Source: Massilia phyllostachyos
GTDB taxonomy: Bacteria > Pseudomonadota > Gammaproteobacteria > Burkholderiales > Burkholderiaceae_D
Reading direction: 5' to 3'
Length of the DNA: 64,000 bases
Assembly: GCF_021044825.1 (NCBI RefSeq)
Contig: NZ_JAJNOC010000001.1
Span: 1,488,001 to 1,552,000, forward strand
Below, one piece after another: positions 16,115-24,261 of this stretch. The number at the start of each line of letters is the position of its first letter. Within the stretch, counting starts at the first letter, position 1. A model generated the notes under the pieces. It saw only the letters and a program-made list of their open reading frames with translations, did not search any database and was not told the DNA's origin. The position numbers and the translations under genes are program-made.

Positions 16115-16134
16115 TCTAGAATAAATGATCTAGA
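16115..16134. promoter_or_regulatory. TCTAGA repeat, candidate operator between BlaI-type gene and amj
   Basis: Two TCTAGA hexamers (16115-16120 and 16129-16134; each self-palindromic) separated by 8 nt, immediately upstream of the repressor start and about 50 nt upstream of amj. It could serve both divergent genes. It does not match the TACA/TGTA BlaI consensus. Confidence 0.3.
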
Positions 16135-16182
16135 GGGCAGCGTCGATGATACGATTGCAATCTTTATCCAAAGCATGGCGAC

Positions 16183-16986
16183 GTGGATACCCAACTGCTC
16201 CTGATCTGCTTCCTGACCTTCGTCATCCACCTCATCGGGACGCTGGCTTACTCGGTCCGGATCGCCGGCGTGCGCACCCGCCGCATCGCGGTCTCGTTCG
16301 CCCTGTTCAGCATCCTGGTGCTGGTCTCGCGCACCTCGAATTCCTTCCTCGGGCCCTTCCTGGCCAAGCGGGTCGAGACCAATCTCGACGGCGCGGCGGC
16401 GGGAGCCCTGCTGTGGGACTTCCGCTGGCTGCTGGTCTCGGCCAGCCTGGCCACCATCATCGGCGCCTTGTTGATCCCGACCTTCCAGCGCGTGTTCTGC
16501 CGCGCGGTGCTGCACTTCCAGGTGCACCGCTCGGTGCCCAAGCTCATTCTGCACGGCTTCTTCAAGGGCGGCCTGTCGTACGTGAAGGATGTGGCCAGCG
16601 TGCCGGCGGCGCGCAACATGACCGACATGCGCTCCGGCCACGGCGTCTCGGTCCGCATCACCGTGCTGAACGTCGCCGCCACCGCCCTGTGGACGGTCGG
16701 CGTGTTCGCCTCGCTCTATGCCGGCGTGCTGGACCCGTCGGTGCGGGTCACCTCGAGCACGCTGTCCTCGATCATCAACGGCGGCGCCACCATCATGATG
16801 GCGATCTTCATCGATCCGCACATGTCGGGCATGACCGACGATGTCATCGAGGGCAAGGTCAGCGAGGGACAGTTCCGGAAGGCGATCGTGTGGCTGGTCG
16901 GCAGCCGGCTGGCCGGGACCCTGCTGGCCCAGGCTCTCCTGGTGCCATCGGCGATGCTGATCGCCTGGGTCGCCAACGTGATCTAG
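16183..16986 (+). CDS. amj: Lipid II flippase, Amj family
   Basis: 267 residues with six or seven membrane helices. N-terminal [20 protein letters not shown], then [20 protein letters not shown] and [19 protein letters not shown], typical of the Amj (YdaH, DUF2837) family. Amj translocates lipid-linked peptidoglycan precursor across the cytoplasmic membrane as an alternative to MurJ in Bacillus subtilis. In proteobacteria the role is inferred. The start is GTG at 16183; an ATG 8 nt upstream is in another frame. Confidence 0.85.
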   Translation: MDTQLLLICFLTFVIHLIGTLAYSVRIAGVRTRRIAVSFALFSILVLVSRTSNSFLGPFLAKRVETNLDGAAAGALLWDFRWLLVSASLATIIGALLIPTFQRVFCRAVLHFQVHRSVPKLILHGFFKGGLSYVKDVASVPAARNMTDMRSGHGVSVRITVLNVAATALWTVGVFASLYAGVLDPSVRVTSSTLSSIINGGATIMMAIFIDPHMSGMTDDVIEGKVSEGQFRKAIVWLVGSRLAGTLLAQALLVPSAMLIAWVANVI

Positions 16987-17060
16987 CAAGCTTGTCATCA
17001 CGGCGGCGCGCGCGGTATGCTGCTGCGGCATCCTTGTTGACCAACCTACGAAAGACCGCC

Positions 17061-17522
17061 TTGAAAAAACTGTTCACCTGCTGCGCCCTCGGCCTGGCGC
17101 TCGCCACCACCCTGTCCGCCTGCAAGCGCGCCGAAGCGCCGCAGACGCCCGCCACGGCCGCCGCCACCGCGCCGGCCGCCGCCGTGCCTTTCCAGAAAAT
17201 CGACGGCGTGACCGGCACCGGCAAGGAAGCGGTGGCCGGTTCGACCGCCGTGGTCAACTACACCGGCTGGCTGTACGACCCGGCCGCCACCATGCAGCGC
17301 GGCGCCCAGTTCGATTCCTCGATCGGGCGCGAACCGTTCGCCTTCGAAGTCGGCGGCGGCCAGGTCATCCCGGGCTGGGACCAGGGCGTGCTGGGCATGA
17401 AGGTCGGCGGCAAGCGCACCCTGATCGTGCCGGCGAACCTCGGCTATGGCGAGGGCGGCGCCGGCCCGATTCCGCCGAACGCCACCCTGGTGTTCGAAGT
17501 CGAGCTGCTGGACGTGCGCTGA
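17061..17522 (+). CDS. FKBP-type peptidyl-prolyl isomerase lipoprotein
   Basis: 153 residues. The signal peptide ends in the lipobox LSAC (Cys20 or so), followed by a short Ala/Pro/Thr linker. The FKBP domain has [63 protein letters not shown] and [15 protein letters not shown], with all core active-site residues. It should catalyse proline isomerisation on the periplasmic side as a membrane-anchored protein. Translation appears to start at TTG 17061; no ATG is available upstream. Confidence 0.92.
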   Translation: MKKLFTCCALGLALATTLSACKRAEAPQTPATAAATAPAAAVPFQKIDGVTGTGKEAVAGSTAVVNYTGWLYDPAATMQRGAQFDSSIGREPFAFEVGGGQVIPGWDQGVLGMKVGGKRTLIVPANLGYGEGGAGPIPPNATLVFEVELLDVR

Positions 17523-17539
17523 TCTCAGCACAACTCAGT

Positions 17540-17995
17540 TCAATCCTCCACGTGGTATTCGCGTAGCTGGAACACCGGCTTGCCGTGCTCGCGGCCGCAG
17601 ACGCCGATCATGGTTTCGCCCTTGGCGACGGCGTAGGTGACGCGGGCGCCGCGCGCCTTGCCTGAGCAGGCGGCGTGGGCCCCGGCCGGGACGTCCGGGA
17701 TCGGCGGCGGTTCCGGCGGCATCGGCGGTGCCGGAGGCACGGCCGGGATGGCCGGCATCGCCGGCAGGGCCGGCGGCGCGGCATGGGCGAAGCGCTCGAG
17801 CGGTGGCGCCGGCGGTGCTGGCGGTGCGGGCGGCGCCGGCGGCGCCGGCGGGGCCGGTGGGGCGGGAGGCGCCGGGCACTTGCCGTTCACCGTCGACTTG
17901 CACACATAGTGGACCGCGGCCTCGGCCCGGTCCGCGCCCAGGCCCAGCAGGGTCCCGAGCAGGATGGTCGCCAGCATGGCGTTCGTCGTCTTCAT
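17540..17995 (-). CDS. Secreted proline-rich repeat protein, associated with BaeSR-like system
   Basis: 151 residues. Sec signal peptide (MKTTNAMLATILLGTLLGLG), then VHYVCKSTVNGKCP, a long APP-repeat tract, and a C-terminal domain with AACSGKARGARVTYAVAKGE and VCGREHGKPVFQLREYHVED. Four cysteines could form two disulfides. The family is unknown. Strong Shine-Dalgarno (AAAGGAG) before ATG 17995. It follows the response regulator gene on the same strand after 90 nt. The neighbouring kinase has an APP tract in its periplasmic domain too, suggesting a linked function or repeat exchange. Confidence 0.7.
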   Translation of the reverse strand: MKTTNAMLATILLGTLLGLGADRAEAAVHYVCKSTVNGKCPAPPAPPAPPAPPAPPAPPAPPAPPLERFAHAAPPALPAMPAIPAVPPAPPMPPEPPPIPDVPAGAHAACSGKARGARVTYAVAKGETMIGVCGREHGKPVFQLREYHVED

Positions 17996-18085
17996 TTTCG
18001 TTTCTCCTTTGGCTGCGGCCCGCGCAGGTGTGTCGGGCCATGGATGCATCCTGCGCGCCAAATGTGGAGAAAAAATGGAGTGGAT

Positions 18086-18748
18086 CTACACGTCGCAGCG
18101 GTAGCCGAGGCCGTAGATCGAGCGGATCGCTTCCAGGCCGGGCGCGGCGGCGTCGATCTTGCGGCGCAGGTTTTTGATGTGGCTATCGATGGCGCGGTCG
18201 GTCGCGTCCAGGCTGTCGGCGCGGGCGGCGTCGAGCAGCTGGGCGCGCGAGAACACCTGGCCGGGACGGCGGGCGAGGGCCGCCAGGATCGCGAACTCGC
18301 TCGGCGTCAGGTCGAGCGCCTGGCCGTGCAGGCGGACGCGGCGCGCGGTCTCGTCGATGTCCAGCACGCGGGCCGGGACGGCGCTCCCCGCGCGCCGCAG
18401 GATGGCCTTGATGCGCGCCATCAGCTCGCGCGGGCTGAAGGGCTTGCACAGGTAGTCGTCGGCGCCGGCCTCCAGTCCCAGCAGGCGGTCGATCTCTTCC
18501 ACGCGCGCCGTCACCATCACGATCGGCACCTCGCTGAATGCGCGCACCGCGCGGCACACCGACAGGCCGTCCAGGCCGGGCAGCATCAGGTCGAGCACCA
18601 CCAGCGCCGGGGCCTCGCGCCGGATCGCCGCCAGGGCCTCGGCGCCATCGCCGAAGACCTCGGGCGCATAGCCGGCGGCGCGCGCGTAGTCGGCCACCAG
18701 GCCGGCCAGTTCCGGCTCGTCCTCGACGACCAGGATGCGCGGATTCAT
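18086..18748 (-). CDS. OmpR-family response regulator, BaeR-like
   Basis: 220 residues. Receiver MNPRILVVEDEPELAGLVAD with Asp53 (VVLDLMLPGLDG) and Lys in YLCKPFSPRELMARIKAILR. C-terminal winged helix with LDLTPSEFAILAALARRPGQ, AIDSHIKNLRRKID and SIYGLGYR. The start codon overlaps the kinase stop by 4 nt (ATGA), so they are translationally coupled; here the kinase is first. BaeR/CpxR-type regulators control envelope stress and efflux genes. Targets are unknown but the downstream secreted proline-rich gene is a likely one. Confidence 0.9.
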   Translation of the reverse strand: MNPRILVVEDEPELAGLVADYARAAGYAPEVFGDGAEALAAIRREAPALVVLDLMLPGLDGLSVCRAVRAFSEVPIVMVTARVEEIDRLLGLEAGADDYLCKPFSPRELMARIKAILRRAGSAVPARVLDIDETARRVRLHGQALDLTPSEFAILAALARRPGQVFSRAQLLDAARADSLDATDRAIDSHIKNLRRKIDAAAPGLEAIRSIYGLGYRCDV

Positions 18749-20316
18749 TCGGCCTCCCTGGCCAGCGGCAGCGACACGGTCACGCGCAGGCCCCCCAGCG
18801 GCGCGTGGGCGAACTGCAGGTCGCCTCCCTGCGCTTCGAGGATGCGGCGGCACAGCGCCAGGCCGAGACCTGCGCCGCCGTGGGCGCGGCTGCGCGAGGC
18901 GTCGACGCGGTAGAAGCGTTCGCCGAGGCGCGCGATCGCCTCGTCCGGCACGCCGGGGGCGCTGTCGTCGATCACCAGGCACATGCGGCGGTTCGCCGTG
19001 TGCGCGTGCACGGCGATGCGGCCGCCGGCGGCGGTGTAGCGCAGGCTGTTCTCGAACAGGTTGTCGAGCACCTGGCGCAGGCGGTCGGGGTCGCACAGCA
19101 CCGGCGCCGATGGCGGCGGCTGATCGAGATCCAGCGCGAGGCCGGCGCCGCGCAGGCGCTCTTCGAAGCCGCGCGCCGCCTCGGTGGCGAGCCGCCACAG
19201 GTCCAGCGGCACGGGCTTGCAGTCGAGCGCGCCGACGTCGGCCCGCGCCAGCGCGTACAGCTCGTCGATCAGCTTGTTCAGGGCCAGCACCTGGCGCAGC
19301 ATGGCGTTCAAGGTGTCCGGGGTGGCGCTGCGCACGCCATCCTGCAGGGCTTCCAGTTGCGCGCGCAGCACTGCCAGTGGGGTGCGCAGCTCGTGCGAGG
19401 TGTCGGCCACCCACTGGCGGCGCGCGGCTTCCATGCTGTCCAGCTGCGCGGCCAAAGCGTTGAAGTGGCGCGCCAGGCTCCCCAGTTCGTCGCTGCGCGT
19501 GTCCGGCAGGCGCACGTCGTAGCGCCCGCCCGCGAGCGCGGCCGCGCCATCGGCCAGCTGCCCGATCGGCCGGCGGAAGTGGCGCGCCAGCAGGGCGCCG
19601 GCCAGGGCGCTCAGCGCCACCGCTGCCACCACGATCTGCCACAGGCTGCTGCGCAGCTGCTCCAGGAAGGCGAGCGCCATCGCATCGCTCGGCTGGTGGC
19701 TGCGCGCGACGCCGAGGTAGCCGACGGTGCGGCCGCCGACCTCGATCGGGCGCTGCGCCAGCGGCAGGGCGCCCGGCCGGCGGCCGGCCAGGTAGCGCCC
19801 GTCGGCATCGAGCAGGGTGACGCGCTGGTGCAGGTCGTAGGCGACGCCATCGTCGCCGGGTGCGGCCGCGGGTAGTGCCGGGAACGGCAGCGCCGGCGGG
19901 GCGGGTGGGGCCGGGGGCGCGGGCGGGGCCGGCGGGACGTGGAAGGGACTGGCCGGGGCGTCCAGCTCGGCGGCGGGGGCGGCGTCGACCGCGTCGGCTG
20001 CCGGCGCCGCTGGAGCCGCCGGGGCCGGAACCGCAAGGGCGCGCCGCTCGCGTTCATCCTGCAGACGCAGCAGCTCCTGCGCGATCCAGTCGCGCTTCGC
20101 ATCGCCCTTGGGGAGGAAGTTCCAGTTGCCTTGCGACCGATATCGGGCCGCCAGCGCGGTCGACAGTTCGTCCAGGCGGTCCAGTTCGATGCCGACGGCG
20201 TAGTCGCCGAAACCGGCCAGCACGTTCTGGCGCAGCAGGTAAACGGCGCCGGCGGCCACCGTCAGCATGGCGAGCAGGACCGAAAGGAAAAGGCGGTGAC
20301 CGATTGAAAATTTCAC
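18745..20316 (-). CDS. Sensor histidine kinase, BaeS-like, with proline-rich sensor domain
   Basis: 523 residues. Membrane helices at about 8-28 and 224-245 enclose a periplasmic domain of nearly 200 residues. That domain holds an Ala/Pro-rich insertion (95-150) with repeated APP units. HAMP and DHp domains follow (DTSHELRTPLAVLRAQ, His308), then HATPase motifs NLFENSLRYT, DDSAPGVP and GGAGLGLALC. BaeS-type kinases detect envelope damage. The Pro-rich stretch is not normal for the family and matches that of the secreted protein encoded downstream. First gene of the three-gene minus-strand unit. Confidence 0.88.
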   Translation of the reverse strand: MKFSIGHRLFLSVLLAMLTVAAGAVYLLRQNVLAGFGDYAVGIELDRLDELSTALAARYRSQGNWNFLPKGDAKRDWIAQELLRLQDERERRALAVPAPAAPAAPAADAVDAAPAAELDAPASPFHVPPAPPAPPAPPAPPALPFPALPAAAPGDDGVAYDLHQRVTLLDADGRYLAGRRPGALPLAQRPIEVGGRTVGYLGVARSHQPSDAMALAFLEQLRSSLWQIVVAAVALSALAGALLARHFRRPIGQLADGAAALAGGRYDVRLPDTRSDELGSLARHFNALAAQLDSMEAARRQWVADTSHELRTPLAVLRAQLEALQDGVRSATPDTLNAMLRQVLALNKLIDELYALARADVGALDCKPVPLDLWRLATEAARGFEERLRGAGLALDLDQPPPSAPVLCDPDRLRQVLDNLFENSLRYTAAGGRIAVHAHTANRRMCLVIDDSAPGVPDEAIARLGERFYRVDASRSRAHGGAGLGLALCRRILEAQGGDLQFAHAPLGGLRVTVSLPLAREAE

Positions 20317-20398
20317 GATGTCGACGCGAGTGAACAGGCGGCAACTATGGCACCGAAACCTCGAGGCGGCAACTGCAAAGCTGGCACGGTAACGCCGG

Positions 20399-20468
20399 GG
20401 TCTGACATTCAGACACGGGTTCAGCGCTAGTTGCGGTTACGGCAGAGTTCGTGTCCGAATGTCAGACC
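20399..20468. repeat. Long inverted repeat between the kinase and reductase genes
   Basis: GGTCTGACATTCAGACACG (20399-20417) is inverted at 20450-20468 with one mismatch, leaving a 32-nt loop. It lies between the 3' end of the reductase operon and the BaeS-like kinase promoter. It could be a mobile palindromic repeat or a terminator; there is no T run. Confidence 0.7.
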
Positions 20469-20483
20469 TGACACCGAAGTGCG

Positions 20484-21830
20484 TTAGTAGACGTCGCGGC
20501 GGTAGCGGCCCTCGAGCGTCAGCGTCTCGACCTGTTGCTGGCCCAGGACCTCGATCAGGGCCTCGTGCACGCCGCCCGCCATCCCCTGCAGGCTGCCGCA
20601 CACGTAGATCGCGGCGCCCTTTTCGACCCAGGCTCGCAGCGCGTCCGCGTGCTCGCGCACCAGGTGCTGCACGTAGCGCGCCGTGGCCTGGTCGCGCGAG
20701 AAGGCGAGGTCGAGGCGGGCCAGGTTGCGCGCGGCCAGCCAGCCCTGCAGCTCTTCGCGGCACAGGTAGTCGTGGGCGGCGTTGCGCTCGCCGAACAGCA
20801 GCCAGTTGTCGCCGTGGCCCGCATCGATGCGCGACTTGATCAGCGCGCGCAAGCCAGCCAGGCCGCTGCCGTTGCCGATCGCAATCAGGGGCCGCGCGGC
20901 GTTGCCGTTCAGGCGGAAGCGCTGGTGGGCGCGCAGGCGCAGCTGGATCACATCTTCCATCGTCGCGGTTTCGCACAGCCAGCCCGAGGCCGCGCCCAGG
21001 CTGCCGTCGTCGCGCCGCTGCAGGCGCACCAGCAGGGCCAGGTGGCCTTCGCCGGGCGCCGAGGCGATCGAGTATTCGCGCGGGTGGTCGGGGTCGAGCG
21101 GTGCGCTGACCTGGGCCAGGTCGCCGGCTTCCCAGGCTGGCAGCGCGCCCGCCAGAGGCGCCAGCACCAGGCGGTACAGCGGCGCGCCGGCGCTGCCCGG
21201 ATTGAGCAGCGTGCGTTCGCGGATGCGCCAGTCGCCGTAGCCCGGCGCTTCCCAGTCCGGCGCGTCGCTGGTGCCGGCCAGGCGGCCGACGTGGTGCTGC
21301 CATTCGGCCAGCGCCCCGGCATTGCCGCGGTCGACGTCGATGCGCTCGAACAGCGGCGTGGCGCCGTGCGCCGCCAGCCAGCCATCGAGGGCGCGGCCGA
21401 AGCCGCAGTATTGCGTGTAGGTGCTGTCGCCCAGCGCCAGCACCGCGTAGTGCAGGTGGCGCAGGTCGGGCGTGGTGCCCATGGTCTGGCCGGCGAAGCG
21501 CGCGGCCGTGTCGGGCGCGTCGCCTTCGCCGTAGGTGCTGGCGATGAACAGCACGCGGGTGGCATCCGCGAGCGCGCCGGCTTCGAGTTCGGACATGCAG
21601 AGCGCGCGCGCCGACAGGCCGCCGGTGGACAGCAGGGCGGCGCTGCGTTCGGCCAGGTGTTCGGCGCTGCCGGTCTGGCTGGCGTGGACCACCAGCCAGT
21701 CGGCGCCGGCGGCGGGAACGGTGCGGCGGGCGCCGGCGCGGGCGCGCCAGATGGCGGCGCACATGGCGAGGTAGCCGCCGGACAGGGCAAGCGCGCCGCC
21801 CAGGCGCACGGGGTCGATCGTCATCATCAT
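20484..21830 (-). CDS. Membrane-anchored diflavin reductase (flavodoxin plus FNR domains)
   Basis: 448 residues. An N-terminal membrane helix (about 8-28) is followed by a flavodoxin domain (ASQTGSAEHLAERSAALL, STYGEGDAPDTAARF, LGDSTYTQYCGFG), an FAD-binding ferredoxin-reductase domain with REYSIAS, and an NADP-binding end (GNGSGLAGLRALI, CGSLQGMAGGVHEAL). This is the layout of sulfite reductase alpha subunit/CPR-type reductases, shortened and membrane-tethered. It should pass NADPH electrons through FAD and FMN to a membrane partner. The ATG overlaps the apbE stop by 4 nt. Last gene of the Fur-box operon, so it is the probable electron entry point for PepSY/DUF2271. Confidence 0.88.
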   Translation of the reverse strand: MMMTIDPVRLGGALALSGGYLAMCAAIWRARAGARRTVPAAGADWLVVHASQTGSAEHLAERSAALLSTGGLSARALCMSELEAGALADATRVLFIASTYGEGDAPDTAARFAGQTMGTTPDLRHLHYAVLALGDSTYTQYCGFGRALDGWLAAHGATPLFERIDVDRGNAGALAEWQHHVGRLAGTSDAPDWEAPGYGDWRIRERTLLNPGSAGAPLYRLVLAPLAGALPAWEAGDLAQVSAPLDPDHPREYSIASAPGEGHLALLVRLQRRDDGSLGAASGWLCETATMEDVIQLRLRAHQRFRLNGNAARPLIAIGNGSGLAGLRALIKSRIDAGHGDNWLLFGERNAAHDYLCREELQGWLAARNLARLDLAFSRDQATARYVQHLVREHADALRAWVEKGAAIYVCGSLQGMAGGVHEALIEVLGQQQVETLTLEGRYRRDVY

Positions 21831-22828
21831 TGCAGCAGGTCGCGCCAGGCGGCGGAGGTGTGTTCGGTCAGTCCGCCGTTCAGGCGGACCAGGTAGCGCA
21901 CGGCGATGCCGCGCGCGTCGGCGAAGGCGAGGCCCGCGTCCACGCCCATCACGGTAAGCGCGGTGGAGAGAGCATCGGCCGCCATGCAGGTGGACGCCAC
22001 CACGGTGGCCGAAGCGACCTGGTTGGCGATGGACAAGCCGCTGCGCGGGTCCAGCGTATGCGAGACGCGGCGTGGGCCGTCGTGGAAATAACTGCGGTAG
22101 TCGCCCGAGGTAGCCACCGCGAGCCCGTGCAGGGCGACGATGGCCTGGGTCGGGTTGTAGCCCGTATCCGGCACGCCTTCGATCTCGACCCACCACGGTT
22201 CGCCGCCCGGCTTGACGCCGGATCCGCGCAGCTCGCCGCCGACTTCGACCAGGTAGTGGCGCACGCCCTGGCGCTCGAGGCACAGGCCGAGGCGGTCGAC
22301 GCCGTAGCCCTTGGCGATGGACGAGAGGTCGAGGATGGCGCCGCCCGGCTGCAGCAGGCGGCGGCCGGCGCGATCCAGCTGCGGGGTGGCGCGCGCCGCG
22401 AGCACGGCGGCGATGGAGGCGTCGGACGGTGTCGTGAAGCCGGCCTGGCTGTGGCGCCCCGTGGGACCGAAGCCCCACAGGTTGACCAGCGCGCCCGCGG
22501 CCGGATCGTAGGCGCCGGCGCTGTCCTCGTGCACGCGCAGCGCGAAGTCGATCACTTCGAAGAATTCCGGCGGCAGCGCATGCCAGCTGCCGGCCGGGGC
22601 CGAGTTATAACGCGAGAGCAGCGAATCCGGATCCCATTGGCTCATCTGGGCCACCACAAGATCGAGCTCGCGCTGGAGCAGGGCGTCCAGGTCCGTGCTC
22701 GAGCCGGGCGGCGCCAGCATCCGGGCCGACCAGGTCGTACCCATGCTGTGGCCTTGCGCCTCGTGCAGGCGGCTGCCGGGAGGCGGCAGCGCGAGGTCGA
22801 TCGCGTGGGGTACCAGGACGTCGCGCAT
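21827..22828 (-). CDS. apbE: FAD:protein FMN transferase (ApbE)
   Basis: 333 residues. ApbE signatures include HSMGTTWSARM, VVAQMSQWDPDSLLSRYN, GAYDPAAGALVNLWGFG, LDLSSIAKGYGVDRL, GGELRGSG and SHTLDPRSGL, including the Mg-binding and FAD-binding segments. The enzyme links FMN through phosphate to a Ser/Thr in a D-x-x-(S/T)GA(S/T)-type motif. A candidate target is the DUF2271 protein of the same operon. I see no signal peptide or lipobox, unlike most ApbE proteins, although its target should be periplasmic. Starts 15 nt after the DUF4198 gene. Confidence 0.92.
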   Translation of the reverse strand: MRDVLVPHAIDLALPPPGSRLHEAQGHSMGTTWSARMLAPPGSSTDLDALLQRELDLVVAQMSQWDPDSLLSRYNSAPAGSWHALPPEFFEVIDFALRVHEDSAGAYDPAAGALVNLWGFGPTGRHSQAGFTTPSDASIAAVLAARATPQLDRAGRRLLQPGGAILDLSSIAKGYGVDRLGLCLERQGVRHYLVEVGGELRGSGVKPGGEPWWVEIEGVPDTGYNPTQAIVALHGLAVATSGDYRSYFHDGPRRVSHTLDPRSGLSIANQVASATVVASTCMAADALSTALTVMGVDAGLAFADARGIAVRYLVRLNGGLTEHTSAAWRDLLQ

Positions 22829-22843
22829 GCCGGTCGACTGCCC

Positions 22844-23674
22844 TTACTGCGGCAGGACTTCGAAGGTCGCCGCGTAGGTGTAGCGCTTGGCCGGCGCCTG
22901 CTGTTGCTGGCCTGGAGCGCCGCGCTCGCCGCCCGGGAACGATGCGTTCAGCCAGTACATGTTCGCCGCCGGCACGGTGAAGCTCGCTTCACCCTTGGCG
23001 TCGGTGGTCAGGCGCTGCTCGCCCGACGAACCGCGGTACTTGGCGGTGCCCGGGGTCACGCTGAAGGCCAGGTTGGCGGCCGGCTTGCCGTCGAGCTGGA
23101 AGCGGATCTTGATCGGCTCGCCGACGCGCAGGTCGGTCGGGTGGGTAATCGGGACCAGTTCCAGGCCGCTGCCGCTCGGCTTCAGGGCGCCTTCGCTCAT
23201 CTTGTTGGCCGAGACGAAGGTCTCCAGGCGGGTCTGGACTTGCGTGGTCTGCACGTCGGTGGCGCCGGACGGGATCTGCGCGCCCGGGCTGCCCTGGGCG
23301 CCGCGGAAGCGCTTGGTCTCGCCGTTCAGCTTGTAGCTGCCCATCACGTTGTTGTTGACGATGGCCAGGCGGTAGGTGCCGTCCTTCGGCAGGCGCAGGT
23401 CGAGGGTGCTGCGGAATTTGCCGAGCACGGCGCCTTCGGCCTTGGTAGTGTTGCCGTCCGGGTCGGTGATCATCAGGTTGTCCAGGCGCAGCGGCGCGTG
23501 GTTGAACTCGAACAGCTGGTTCGAGATGCCGGCGTCGAGCGAGACCCAGGCTTCCTTCGAATCGATCATGGTGGCGTTCGGCAGCAGCCAGGCGTTGTGG
23601 GCCTGGGCGCCCAGCGACAGGGTGGCGGCGATCAGGCCGAGGGCGATGGACTTGCTGAGGCGATTCTGTTGCAT
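22844..23674 (-). CDS. Periplasmic DUF4198 protein
   Basis: 276 residues. Signal peptide ending LSLGAQA; the mature chain starts HNAWLLPNATMIDSKEAWVS. Ig-like beta-rich C-terminal half with LRVGEPIKIRFQLDGKPAAN and TDAKGEASFTVPAANMYWLN. DUF4198 proteins resemble the periplasmic NikM/CbiK-type metal-associated domains; an N-terminal histidine on the mature chain could help bind metal. Its place in a Fur-regulated operon with PepSY, DUF2271 and ApbE suggests a role in iron or other metal handling. No activity is established. Confidence 0.85.
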   Translation of the reverse strand: MQQNRLSKSIALGLIAATLSLGAQAHNAWLLPNATMIDSKEAWVSLDAGISNQLFEFNHAPLRLDNLMITDPDGNTTKAEGAVLGKFRSTLDLRLPKDGTYRLAIVNNNVMGSYKLNGETKRFRGAQGSPGAQIPSGATDVQTTQVQTRLETFVSANKMSEGALKPSGSGLELVPITHPTDLRVGEPIKIRFQLDGKPAANLAFSVTPGTAKYRGSSGEQRLTTDAKGEASFTVPAANMYWLNASFPGGERGAPGQQQQAPAKRYTYAATFEVLPQ

Positions 23675-23702
23675 GGAATTCTCCTGATGATGATTATTCG
23701 AT

Positions 23703-24215
23703 TTATTGGAACTGCAGCGACACCGCGCCCAGCTCGTCCTTGCCCGCCGCGGTGGCGTCGACCTTGCCCTTGCCGGTCCAGGTGAACGGCACCTTGACCA
23801 CTTCGCGGCCGCCCGATTCGCGCGCCGCTTCCACCACCAGCGTGTAGTCGCCGGCCGGCAGCTTGTCCAGGCCCGCTTTCGCGCCTTCGAACTTCATCGT
23901 GTGCACGCCCGGCGCACGGGTGGCGCCGCTGACGCCGTCGATCGGCATGGTGGCGTCGCGCCCGGCCTTGCGCCACCAGCTACGCAGGTCCTTCAGCCAC
24001 TTCTCGCCCTCCTTGTTGCGCATCTTGACGTCGTACAGCACGGCCAGGTTGGCGGCCACGGCCTGGTCGGCCTTCTCGACCCAGATCGCCACATAGGGCT
24101 TGTGGTATTCGGCGACGTTCAGGCGCGGCAGCTCGAACTTGACGGACAGGTCGGCAGCCGTGGCCCAGCTGGAGGCCAGCGGCAGGGTCAGGGCGAGCGA
24201 GTGGGACAGTTTCAT
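23703..24215 (-). CDS. DUF2271 protein with probable flavinylation motif
   Basis: 170 residues. Signal peptide MKLSHSLALTLPLASSWATA, then DLSVKFELPRLNVAEYHKPY and AIWVEK typical of DUF2271. Residues 93-99 read DGVSGAT, matching the target motif of ApbE (Asp plus SGAT, Thr99 the likely FMN acceptor). The rest (LRSWWRKAGRD, PAGDYTLVVEAARE) is as in family members. So it is probably a periplasmic flavoprotein with covalently bound FMN. It lies between the PepSY membrane protein and DUF4198, and may take electrons from PepSY and hand them to an extracytoplasmic acceptor. Flavinylation is inferred from motif and context. Confidence 0.87.
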   Translation of the reverse strand: MKLSHSLALTLPLASSWATAADLSVKFELPRLNVAEYHKPYVAIWVEKADQAVAANLAVLYDVKMRNKEGEKWLKDLRSWWRKAGRDATMPIDGVSGATRAPGVHTMKFEGAKAGLDKLPAGDYTLVVEAARESGGREVVKVPFTWTGKGKVDATAAGKDELGAVSLQFQ

Positions 24216-24261
24216 CGGATTGCCTTATATATAGAGGTGGACTATTAACTGAGCTTCTGGA

